Part shown: positions 1 through 10,100 of the stretch, piece after piece | How the letters are laid out: each line of letters begins with the position of its first letter | Numbering within the stretch: position 1 is the stretch's first letter | Source: Chondrosia reniformis | Taxonomy: Eukaryota > Porifera > Demospongiae > Chondrillida > Chondrillidae | Assembly (NCBI GenBank): GCA_947172415.1 | Contig: OX359189.1 | Span: forward strand, 394,501 to 458,500 | Reading direction: 5' to 3' | DNA length: 64,000 nucleotides | Program-made: the position numbers and the translations under genes | Notes under the pieces: generated by a model | What the model was told of the DNA's origin: nothing | What the model saw: the letters and a program-made list of their open reading frames with translations, nothing else | Databases searched by the model: none

Positions 1-192
1 AACTACACTGTCCCTCAGCCCTGGGGTAACACCACCCCAGGGCCCTAGAACTACACTGTCCCTCAGCCCTGGGGTAACACCACCCCGGGGCCCTAGAACT
101 ACACTGTCCCTCAGCCCTGGGGTAACACCACCCCGGGGACCTAGAACTACACTGTCCCTCAGCCCTGGGGTAACACCACCCCGGGGCCCTGA
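1..192. repeat. 48-bp minisatellite, cut by the window edge
   Basis: Four head-to-tail copies of a GC-rich 48-bp unit starting aactacactgtccctcagcc. Copies differ mainly at a CCAGGG/CCGGGG position, the pattern expected from CpG decay. The array starts at or before base 1, so its true length is unknown. Confidence 0.93.
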
Positions 193-1295
193 GTTATCTG
201 CACCCTGACGATGGCAGGACTGAGTGCGCAAGGATGATCTCATCACAGGGACCTCCTAACACCTACGTACGTACATAGTAGCTAAGGACACAGTCACCAA
301 AGCATGGCTTCAAGGCCGCTTCTGGAACCCTACAGGCCAGCCATTAGCCCATGCTTCTTAATATGCATGGGCATAAGAACTGCATGGTCTAGCAACTGTT
401 GCCATTTTCAAACCTAAAATTGACCAATAAAATATAAATTGTCAAACCTTGGTAGCATCTCTTCTCTGGGGTATGGTCTGTTTAGGCTCCGCCTTGACTT
501 GCCTCTCCTTGTCTTCAGTAAGGTGTACTTTTCAGGAACTGGCCCAATGCGCTGAGGATCCATTGAGGGCGTCTCAAAGAGCAGCATGTTCATCAGCGGC
601 TTGCCCTCCAGAGGTGTCTGTGGAGAGGGTAAATCGTGCTGGCTGTCGCTGGAGGAGAAGGAGGGAAGACCACTAGGGCGAGTGTGGGGGGTAGAAGCTG
701 AGTGTGGGAGGGACTTTTGTGATAAGTCTCCATTAGTTGAAACCTGGATTCCTAAAAGTGCACATCAAAATTGTAACAATGAACAATGTAAAGTAACAGA
801 TATTATCACACAGAGAATAGTTTTATAACAATTAATAATGGCAATTAAACAGTTAGGGAAGATTAAGAGGTATCAACTAGCAAGCAATACTATACCACTA
901 TTAACAAAGACCATGTATTGTGCAATAACAGTTGCATTATTAAAATGTCATGCTATAAGGTATTGTACAGTTCCTTCACCTGTAATCTCAATATACGTAA
1001 TTACTTTATATATTGACACAGCCCTTTACAAAAGAAGGTTCAATTTGGATATTTAACCCTCTTTCTTGTTACTGGTTTACCAAGAGATAATTCAATTATG
1101 CAAAGCAACCACAGTAGGGTGGTCATCTGTAGCCATAGCAATTGGTTAATCTCAATAACAAGGAGGCCCCTACATGCAGTGGTTAATATGAAGTAATGCA
1201 ATTAGGGGAACCACTGCCCATCATCCCTAACAATTAATTACAAAACAATGAAATTTTCTACTCAAAGAACCCACAAATACTTAACCTCAAGTTAC
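193..1295. other. no gene seen
   Basis: Unique AT-rich sequence. The short frames at 449-828 and 838-1056 have no recognisable domain, no protein-like composition and no supported splice partners. It may be intron or intergenic sequence of a gene lying left of the window. Confidence 0.5.
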
Positions 1296-1299
1296 ACCA

Positions 1300-1725
1300 A
1301 AGGGCTCTTAATATAAAAGCTCTCTAAATTGGGGTGGGCTCTTATTAAAAAAGCTCTCTGAATTGATGTCCTAATTATTCTGTGGGCTCTTATTAGAAAA
1401 GCTCTCTAATTATTGATGAAAAGCTCTCTGAATTGATGTCCTTCTAATTATTCTGTGGGCTCTTATTAGAAAAGCTCTCTAAATTGATGAAAAGCTCTCT
1501 GAATTGATGTCCTTCTAATTATTCTGTGGGCTCTTATTAGAAAAGCTCTCTAAATTGATGTCCTAATTATTCTGTGGGCTCTTATTAGAAAAGCTCTCTA
1601 ATTATTGATGAAAAGCTCTCTGAATTGATGTCCTTCTAATTATTCTGTGGGCTCTTATTAGAAAAGCTCTAATATTGATGAAAAGCTCTCTGAATTGATG
1701 CCCTTCTAATTACGTACTCTGTGGA
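1300..1725. repeat. degenerate AT-rich tandem repeat
   Basis: Imperfect tandem copies built from two alternating blocks: a GGGCTCTTATTAGAAAAGCT block and an AAGCTCTCTGAATTGATGTC block, followed by a CTTCTAATTATTCTGT spacer. Block order and spacing vary (roughly 60-75 bp per higher-order unit), suggesting unequal exchange between related sub-units. No coding potential seen. Confidence 0.85.
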
Positions 1726-2534
1726 CATTTACCAGCTCTAAAACTCCAGCTAGCTCTTATTAGGCAAGCACACAGCTCAATTTTGACACCTTTAATGAGA
1801 TTTGTCCAAGAATGCATTTCACCAGGGTTAAACTCATCCAGCACTGAGGCACATCCAATCAGACGATCTAGTACAACCTCTAATTCTCACCTTAGCAGAC
1901 AAGGCTGCTCTCTAACCTCACTTCTGTGGCCTGATTAACATAATAGAATTATTACTGTTTGACCCTTCTTGGTTAGGACGTCGGACAAGCAGATCCTCCT
2001 TGAAAGACTGACACACCTCCACTCATAATGTGTGAGACAGTGGGGTACGCTCACCGGACGTCCATACATTTGTACCTAGCTTCAATTAGTCTTATTCTTG
2101 ACTGCACGAGTGTTTGAGTGTTGCATCTACTGCTTAATTGTTCTGATTCAGCTGCTCTACGTTTAGTCCTTGACAGTCTGGAAACATAGGAAGCTCCTTC
2201 TGTAATTGCAGTCAGGGCTCACTACATCAATCACCGCAGCTGAGATAATCTGCCCACAAGTACATACAAGACTTCCGATAAAGAGGATGAAGAGGAGGGC
2301 GGTAACAAAGAACACATTTGCGGTGAACTCGATCCTTTGATCCTTTGATCATCATAGTTGCTTCCTCCTTGTGGGCAGGTCAGTTCCTAATTTTGAATGT
2401 TTGGTTAAGTAACACAATGCACTGGTGACTTCCCACTTGACTTGCATGTAAGGGAGCAGTTTTGTGGTCACTTTAGAACACCTTTCTATTATTAAATGAA
2501 TACCAATTCTATTAACTTTTGGTTCACAGTTTAA

Positions 2535-2802
2535 ATCCGGTCTGAGAGGTCCCATTTATATCTGGTCTGAGAGGTCCCATTTAGATCTGGTCTGAGAGGT
2601 CCCATTTAGATCTGGTCTGAGAAGTCCCATTTAGATCTGGTCTGAGAGGTCCCATTTAGATCTGGTCTGAGAAGTCCCATTTAGATCTGGTCTGAGAGGT
2701 CCCATTTAGATCTGGTCTGAGAGGTCCCATTTAGATCTGGTCTGAGAGGTCCCATTTAGATCTGGTCTGAGAGGTCCCATTTAGATCTGGTCTGAGAGGC
2801 TA
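2535..2802. repeat. 25-bp minisatellite, about 11 copies
   Basis: Nearly perfect head-to-tail copies of a 25-bp unit containing TCTGGTCTGAGAGGTCCCAT. Most junctions contain AGATCT, so the array is full of BglII sites. Variation is limited to single bases (GAGAGG/GAGAAG and TATATC/TAGATC). Confidence 0.92.
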
Positions 2803-5560
2803 AAATAATAGCCACTTGATTTAGTCTCTGAAGATTAGACTTTTGAGTTAATGGTTTACCTTTTTTATAATATAAGATATTGCTGTAATTTCTACTTGTG
2901 CAAGATATATACATTAAGGGAGCACAGACGTTCCTACAAGTGGGGTGGCTATAACTTAACCCTTTAGTGACATTTAGACAGCTGATCGAGCTAAGAATAG
3001 AAAGGAATTTATGGAATGAAAAATCTCACAAAACACCTCTCAGCTTTCATAGGACAGCTATCTCAGCCAACCCCACCTGGAGGAGTATAACCCTCTGTAA
3101 CGAGGTTAGGCATTCTGATCCCACCCTACACCAACTGACAAATTTATGATTTGTACACACAATATGAAGCAAAACATCTCATAAACTCATCAAATACCAT
3201 AAAATACACATTTGTGAATAACCCATGGAGAGACTGCCTGGAATTAAATAACACAAATATTTAGGGGAAACACCCACAGGCGTGTAATTCCATTGGTGTG
3301 ATATCATGTCATCTGATCACTCAATGCACAAGTACTACCAGTGTCCAATAGTGGCCACACTGAATCACTGTAAACACGCATCACTTCTAATCCAGTTATG
3401 TACTACAGATATGTACGTATATATCAATAATTTTATCACAAGTTATTTGTACCGTATTCACATATGAGGGTTTAACCACACATCTTGAAAACCATAAAAT
3501 GGTACATCTAATACTTCAGGACACCCATTTATGCTAACTATACATCTTGTGGCACGTGGAACTGGATAGACAAAACAGGGTATACTGATGCCATCAGAAG
3601 GCTTAAAATGGCTAAAGTCAAATCCTACCACTACCAGGTAACCATAGTAACAAAATATGCCAAGTAACCATAGCAACCCAGCTCTACCTGGTAACCAAGT
3701 AGCAGCCTATAAACAAAACAATGTTCACTCTTTGTTTCCAAGATGACACAGATCAGCACTCACCATCACCTGATGCCGCCAGGGAGGTCCCACTGCCCAT
3801 CACTACCTCCTGAGATCCAACTCCACTATCCTCACCAGACTCCTACAACACACACAGAGAGAGAGAGAAAGGAACTGAAACTGCTGGTCTCCACACTAAT
3901 ACAATTACAGCAGGTCATGGATGAAAAGGAATCATGTGGTACTTTGACCCATACGGCCCCCGAAGTGTGCACATTAAGATTTTTGAAACTTATCTTATGG
4001 ACTACAGGAGACTGGATGAATGAAGCATGTAATCAAATTTGCTTCAGACTGTGTTATCTCTATGAAAGCTATAAAACATACAAATTAAAGCCCCCAAGGA
4101 CATGCTTTCCAAATATGGGCAATGGAGAAGAACTGGTACCGATGAAGAAGACATTGCAAATTAAATAGAAAATTCACAGTAAAAGGCAAACGAACTCAAG
4201 ACACTGAGAGCCAATAAGTGGAAACTGAGATCTTCCTCAAGCCCAAGGAGGATGCTGTAATGTAAACCATTTTCAGTCTGCCCAACAAGACTGACTTACT
4301 CATGTACATATAACTTGTCTACAGCTCCAATTGGCTTTCTGAGAAACATTGTGTAAATTAAAGGGCCTTCTCAGTACATTTCATGGGGATTTTCGTATAT
4401 ACACATAAATGTAGACTTTATAAGAAAACAGTAATAACATTTCAAATGGAAATTACAACAGAGACAATACTTTTGGGGAAGAAATTTTTAGAACTATTTT
4501 TTTCCTATAAGAGGAGGAGGGAGGGGAGAGGGACTTATCAGAGGGTTAAAGTAACAGAGTCAAGAACTTTATCACTTTCATAGTTGATCAAAGAGGCTCA
4601 GGTTCGTGAGAAAGAGAGCTTGGGAATATGAGAAAATGGGGATTTCTAAACGTTTAATAGTATCCTTTTGTTCCTGAAAGTCTAAAATTAAATCTTAATG
4701 TCTTCCTCCATGTGACCGAAATAAGCCATACACATTCCTGCCATAATTACCAATTAGTGAGAGATAGGTCATATAAGAGAGCAGAGACCAACTGCAGGTC
4801 CTCTTTGAGGCTCCATATATGGGCGTTATGATTTGTTTAATGGCCGGATATACTGACCGATGCATGGGTTCTTCCATTAATCCTTACATGAAAATTAGCA
4901 AATGGCATGCAGCCCAAAACCACATCCACACATGACACTTAGCACCTTACAATTCTATGGCTTAGCAATCTATTACTTCAGAGGTAGCGATACTTGAATG
5001 TAGTGAGAATCCGATTAATTACTTCCTCAGAGTAACCATTGTCATTCAGCCCATCCTCCATTCATACTTGAATGACTTTTCTAAGAATATATATATCCGA
5101 TTGAAGTGGATGGCTAGACAGCCATTAAGAAAGCCAAATTACCATACTGGCTTGCTTTCCCCTTTTAATGGTCCATCTGTACTTGTTCAAACTACTTCCT
5201 AGAATAGTCTTAATTCTATCCAAAAAGTCGTTTATAACCTAAATATACTACAGACAGCCTCTCTTCATCAGACAACCTTGGTTAATGGGCGAGACATCTA
5301 TTCATGTAGGATAATTAAGCTCTTTGTCTGTAAAGTGCATTTACAGTTGAAACACAGGCACATTTTACAATCAAATTGTCCTGCCTTTCTCAATAACCAA
5401 ATAATTATAATTTAACAGTGAAGGGTTCTACAAGTGTCACACAGAGATAATTGAGGTAAATCGCACCTGTGCTTAGTGAATATGGCAAACCATTTCCTCT
5501 CGTAATCGTCTGCTGAATATATGAATTTAATGCATGCAGACATTCGAAGATGGCCGTCCA
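2803..5560. other. intergenic; two weak reading frames only
   Basis: No gene can be defended here. A minus frame at 3458-3676 (72 codons) and a plus frame at 3743-4168 (141 codons) are open. The first has a somewhat protein-like composition and could be an isolated exon, but neither shows a known domain or a supported splice partner. Two perfect RFX X-box-like motifs lie at 3638-3651 and 3664-3677. Confidence 0.45.
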
Positions 5561-5565
5561 TTGCA

Positions 5566-6027
5566 TTACAAACTCACTTCGTGAAACTGGTGCAATGTTT
5601 GTCCTATATCCTTTTCTTTTTTCTCTGCACCGTTTTGCTGCTTCAAAGGCCGTCCAACATTCTTATCTCGGACTGTTCCTGTAGTCGTATATCTGGCCCA
5701 GGTCTTCCGCACTCCGCAATCGGACACGCCAAACTCCTTTGCTATATCATGAACGCGTTCACCATTCTGATACCTCTCTACTATTTTTCTTCTTATTTCA
5801 ATTGGAATGCGTCTGTTTAGTACTCTCTTGTTGATGCTATCGCTTGCAGAATCTGGCGAATAGGTTGCGCTGAAGTCTGGCAGTATCGGCTCCGAAGGAC
5901 TGGAAGTGCTAAGCGTACGAGGCACGTTAGAGTCAACCACTGTAGAAGGCAACACGCTTTGGCAACTACCTCGTGGTCCAACGGAGTGGATGGTTACCGC
6001 ATTTCCGGTTCCATTGTGGCTGCTCAT
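5566..6027 (-). CDS. helix-turn-helix (paired/Tc1-transposase type) protein
   Basis: A 153-residue frame from the ATG at 6027. The first half is Ser/Thr/Pro-rich. Residues about 71-127 form a basic helix-turn-helix region with motifs RRKIVERYQNGERVHDIAKE, GVSDCGVRKTWARY and TGTVRDKNVGRP. This layout (RKIV..., DIA..FGVS...V.K...RY..TG) is shared by the PAI half of Pax paired domains and by the N-terminal DNA-binding domain of Tc1/mariner transposases, so DNA binding is likely but the family is open. No DDE catalytic part follows. A strong donor-like GTGAGT sits just before the stop (minus strand, 5572-5577), so the coding region may instead continue into an exon I could not find. It lies on the same strand as, and 206 bp downstream of, the SET gene, but has its own promoter-like sequence. 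Confidence 0.6.
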   Translation of the reverse strand: MSSHNGTGNAVTIHSVGPRGSCQSVLPSTVVDSNVPRTLSTSSPSEPILPDFSATYSPDSASDSINKRVLNRRIPIEIRRKIVERYQNGERVHDIAKEFGVSDCGVRKTWARYTTTGTVRDKNVGRPLKQQNGAEKKEKDIGQTLHQFHEVSL

Positions 6028-6162
6028 GACCGCCAAAGTGGCCTGCACCCAGCCACACGCCTATCGACAGCCTAAAACAAGAACAGGCAGTACTTCATAA
6101 GCTACAAAACCCACATCTTGCAAGGAAAATTAGTTCTTTTTTAAGCGACATGCTCTAAAAAT

Positions 6163-6185
6163 CGTCACGCGTACGTGTGACGTCA
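6163..6185. promoter_or_regulatory. near-palindrome with ACGCGT and a CRE (TGACGTCA)
   Basis: A 20-bp imperfect palindrome (cgtcacgcgtacgtgtgacg, with two G-T positions) overlaps a perfect TGACGTCA at 6178-6185. It lies between the SET gene stop and the start of the helix-turn-helix frame, about 140-155 bp upstream of that frame's ATG, where a promoter would be expected. CRE motifs are bound by bZIP factors; binding here is inferred. Confidence 0.5.
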
Positions 6186-6233
6186 CACCAGCTGTTGATT
6201 CTCCATGTAGGTGTGCCATAACTGTATTAACCT

Positions 6234-7019
6234 TCAGATCGGGTTAAAAGGCAGAAATCCACGACATTCATCAGCACCGCAGTAGCAAGGACCGCCCTTC
6301 TGCTGGCCTGATGACTCGCCGTAATGAAAGGAGAGCTCCTCGTCCTGGGCTATATCTCTGGCAGCAAAGAGGCACAGTCTGGGAACTGGAGTGGTATTCC
6401 TCACTGGAACCATTGCGAGGTTGGGTCTGCAAGAGTGGTTAATGAGGCGTGCAATGTTCCCTTTGAACTGTGCATCTACAAAAGTCTTTACAATCTGACC
6501 ACTCGCCATGTGCTCCTTATAAACTACTAAATAGCAACCATCCCCGACCTTCAGTCGGCCTAGCCTGTGCGATGCAGTTTCTTCATCTACAATTTCTCCA
6601 ACGTATTCACATACAAATGTCCCCTCTCTAATAAATGAAGCAGTTTTAACTCCAAGGCCTTTCCTCGCGGTATCGAACACCTTCAGTGTACACGAATCAA
6701 CGCCAGCTTGCAACCTATTTCCACATTCTAAACTACAAGTGCACCTAACTCCACACAGAAACACGGGACCAGACCCCGCGCGACTTAGGTACTCTTTCTT
6801 CAGTCTGCCTCCCGACTCTACAGCAGAGTCAAATTTCAAGCAGGGACAGGCGGGATTACTTTCAGTTTGACAAGGTTCGTGCAAACAGGAACATCCGTCA
6901 AGTAAATCTGATTCGGAAAGACATACGCCTGGTCCTTCTACACAAGACGATATTTCAACAAATTCACTCAAAGTCATGTTCGCCATTCTCAATTGCTGAC
7001 TTAGCAGTTCCCGGATCAT
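6234..7019 (-). CDS. SETMAR: SETMAR-type histone-lysine N-methyltransferase (SET domain)
   Basis: A 261-residue, intronless protein with complete pre-SET, SET and post-SET parts. The pre-SET has clustered cysteines at about residues 43-99 (CSC...CPC...CTC...CGNR). The SET domain spans about 111-233 and has FVCEYVGE, the NHSC motif at 194-197 (RLINHSCRPNLAMVPVR) and an EELSFHYG ending. The post-SET zinc site reads CYCGADECRGFLPF at 245-258. These segments follow the SET part of vertebrate SETMAR closely. The family methylates histone H3 lysines (H3K36 and H3K4 have been reported) using S-adenosylmethionine in the nucleus. There is no transposase fusion in the frame. The ATG at 7019 is the first in frame and sits 107 bp from the divergent CHAF1B start. 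Lack of introns could mean retroposition or simple intron loss. Confidence 0.9.
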   Translation of the reverse strand: MIRELLSQQLRMANMTLSEFVEISSCVEGPGVCLSESDLLDGCSCLHEPCQTESNPACPCLKFDSAVESGGRLKKEYLSRAGSGPVFLCGVRCTCSLECGNRLQAGVDSCTLKVFDTARKGLGVKTASFIREGTFVCEYVGEIVDEETASHRLGRLKVGDGCYLVVYKEHMASGQIVKTFVDAQFKGNIARLINHSCRPNLAMVPVRNTTPVPRLCLFAARDIAQDEELSFHYGESSGQQKGGPCYCGADECRGFLPFNPI

Positions 7020-7126
7020 CGTTTAAAATTTTAGCCAATCAAACCTTTAACACGTGACGACATCGTCTCGTACTATTTTTAGCCATAGTCTCCGCCAAAG
7101 CGCGGGCATTGAAGATCGAGCAAGAT
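7020..7126. promoter_or_regulatory. bidirectional promoter between SET gene and CHAF1B
   Basis: The 107 bp between two divergent ATGs hold a CCAAT box (AGCCAATC, about 7034), a CACGTG E-box (about 7052) and CCGCCAAA at 7092-7099 next to GCGCGGG. The last matches the E2F consensus on the minus strand (TTTGGCGG). E2F control would suit CHAF1B, an S-phase chromatin assembly gene. Motif assignments are by eye. Confidence 0.5.
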
Positions 7127-10100
7127 ATGAAGTTTTGTACGCCTCAAATAGTTTGGCACGATAAAGATCCTGTTTACAGTATAGACTTCCATCACGTGGA
7201 AGGAGAAGAATGGAGACTAGCTTCTGGAGGCACTGATAAAGATATCAAGGTGCTCTTATTCCGAAATATGATCTCAAATAAAACACTCTACATAATTGCT
7301 TTTACACACAGATTTGGAAAGTGATTTATCAAGATGGAAAGATTAAATTGGAGTTTTTGGCTCACCTTAGCAGACACACGAGACCTGTAAATACTGTAAG
7401 GTTTTCTCCAAACGGTAAGTTAAAGAAGAGAGTAGTCTTGAATCATCAATCATGCATGTAGTATCTTCCATTTACTCACTGCAGGAAAGTTGCTTGCAAC
7501 TGCTAGTGATGGTGAGTTTTATGTGACTTGGTTGAGTGGGTGGATCCTAAGCTATTGGATAGGAATGACATCACTTTAAATGAGGCTTAATTTAGATGTA
7601 ATACAATTACCCATATTTTGAAAATATGCAACCGAGTGAAAGTAGTGTAATTCTGTACCAAGTGTGTCATGGGAGTTTCCTGTAACCATCCATCTACTGA
7701 GCCAGCGTGATGGGTAAGGGACATGGCTTCATACTTCAAGAGCAGTTCCAGAGAAATGTGAAGGCCTACAATTGTTATCATGGAAGACTTAACTAAGTTG
7801 TCCCGTATGCTAAATAATTTAACAGACAGCCGAAAAGCTAATAGGATTAATAATTATAAGACTAATTTCTGTCTAATTTATTTTGCACTGTAAACTCCTT
7901 TATTAACCATTGAGTTATCGTGTATGCGTTGCCTGATAAGGTAACCCTAGGTCACTAATTGGAATCACATTATTAGGAGTCCAATTTAAAGTTCAGGAAC
8001 TTTTTTAATTCCTCAGTCTCAAATTTAAATTTGTCATATTTCACCAGGTACTTGTACAAATCTTTAGTTAAACAGAATTGATGTAATCTGAAATAATATT
8101 GATACTGACGTAATATTGCGAATATGGACATCACAGAGTTTCCATTAAAACGACAGCTGGTAAGCAATGATATTTGGCTTTAGAAGAATAATGTTTCAAA
8201 GGCTTGTAGTACCTTGGTAACTTCATTTCCTGTTGTAATTAGACATATTTGACCAATCCAATCAAGGAGTGTCAATTTTCAAGACATTAACCAAATTGTC
8301 TTGTAATGTACGTGTGACCACGTTGTTCATGCGTGGTTCAACTCTTTAGCTTCCCAGAATAAGGTTAATATTCCAAAAAAGGAAGCTACCTACATCCTTG
8401 AATAATGTTTGTTGTGTTTAGTTCACCTCCTAAAAATTGCAACTGCATTTGTCATGACCAGCTTTAAGTGCGTTTTCTATTGACTATATTTGAATGTTGG
8501 GGAATTTGGAAAACTTTCAAAGTTATTTTTAAAAGGCTTTTTTTGTAGATGCAATAGTGTGCATATGGAAGAAATCGCAGCTGGAAGCTCAGCATATATT
8601 TGGGGAGGTTGAGAAAAATCAGGAGAATTGGTCTACTGTGAGAACTTTAAGGTTAGTTGAAAGTAGTTTGCCCATTATCAATCAAGTAAGACATTCTTCA
8701 TTGGGCAATGACCATATACTTTGTGTCAGTTTAACTTTCAATTTGTTTGATCTCCTGCGTTCTCCTGAGAGAACCAGCCGTTTGGGAATCCATATGTCTA
8801 TGTTCTTCCTCAGTAATCAAAATTCCGACCACCACTGATATATAATTACTTTTTTCACATTAGAAATGAAACAAATCTCAAGTTGATGTTTGGCAATTAT
8901 TATTGAATGATCACATCACCATAATTGCATAATCAGATTCACCATGCAGAGCTGATGTTTCATTTCAATTTTGATATGCCTTTAATTATGAACTTACTGT
9001 AGGCTTTGAACTGCTTTTGTAGACTGACAACATTACAAGCATCAGGGATTACCTAACTTATACGTCTTCTTATCTTTGTTCACATGAATAATCTAAAACG
9101 ATCATTTTCTTAATAACATCAATACAAAGCTAGAGAAAGATAGGTTGTTTTCCTAATACTATTAAAGGGAAAATCTATAGAGCTTGGATGAGGGTACCGT
9201 TTCATACCTTCCTTTCCTCTAGGTCTCACTTGGAAGATATTTATGACCTTTCCTGGTCCCCGGACTCCAATCTCCTTGTCACTTGCTCAATTGATGAGAG
9301 TGTCATATTTTGGGATGTTGAGAAAGGCAGTAAAGTGAAGATTCTTCACGACTCCAAGCAACCAACCCAGGGGCTTGCATGGGATCCATTGGGGGAACAC
9401 GTAGCCATGCTCAGTCTTGACAGGTTTGTTGTAACACCTCCCTTCCTCCTTCACCTTTGAGATCATTGTACCTTCTTGTCTATTGGTTGTAGAAATTTGA
9501 GAATATATTCAGCTAGCTCATTAAAGCTTCTGTATAGCACCTGTAAGCTGAACCTACCAAATGGAGTCCTTGGAAACAGCTCCTTGAAGCCAAGCAGTCG
9601 AGTGTTCCATGACGAAAACATGCAGTCTTTCTTTAGAAGGATTGCTTTCTCTCCAGATGGCAGCTTTCTTATCACACCTTGTAAGTCAAAACAAAAATTT
9701 TCAATAGCTCTTAAATTTGATAATCAATTCTCTCTCGATTGCCTAGCTACTAATCAATCCTTTTTGGTCATCTAAAAGACATCAAAAGTTGTCTTGGCCA
9801 AGAATTGTCAATAGTATTTACTAATTTAGTGCATTCCACCTCATGTTTGTGCACAGGGAGCCAGTGAACTGATAATTTTGTTAAGGAGTGAGGCTAATTA
9901 GCCAGACTAAACATAATTTGTTTCGTTAATATCCCTCCTAACCTTTATGATACACTTTGTGTGAGCTGCTTGTAGTAGTGGGTTAATTTCAGTCATTACA
10001 GTCTATCAAATTTAACGGACAATCCAAAGCCAGCAATATCTCCTTTGATCTAAACAATCAATTAATTGGGTCCAGACTATTTCTAGTTTTTGGGCAAATA

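Noticed and set aside
3743-4168. 141-codon plus frame as a gene
   Set aside because: No domain, repeat-like THTERERKE start, no supporting splice sites; left as unresolved.
5566-6048. Pax gene
   Set aside because: Only the first helix-turn-helix half is visible; no second paired subdomain or homeodomain found nearby, so the Pax name was not used.
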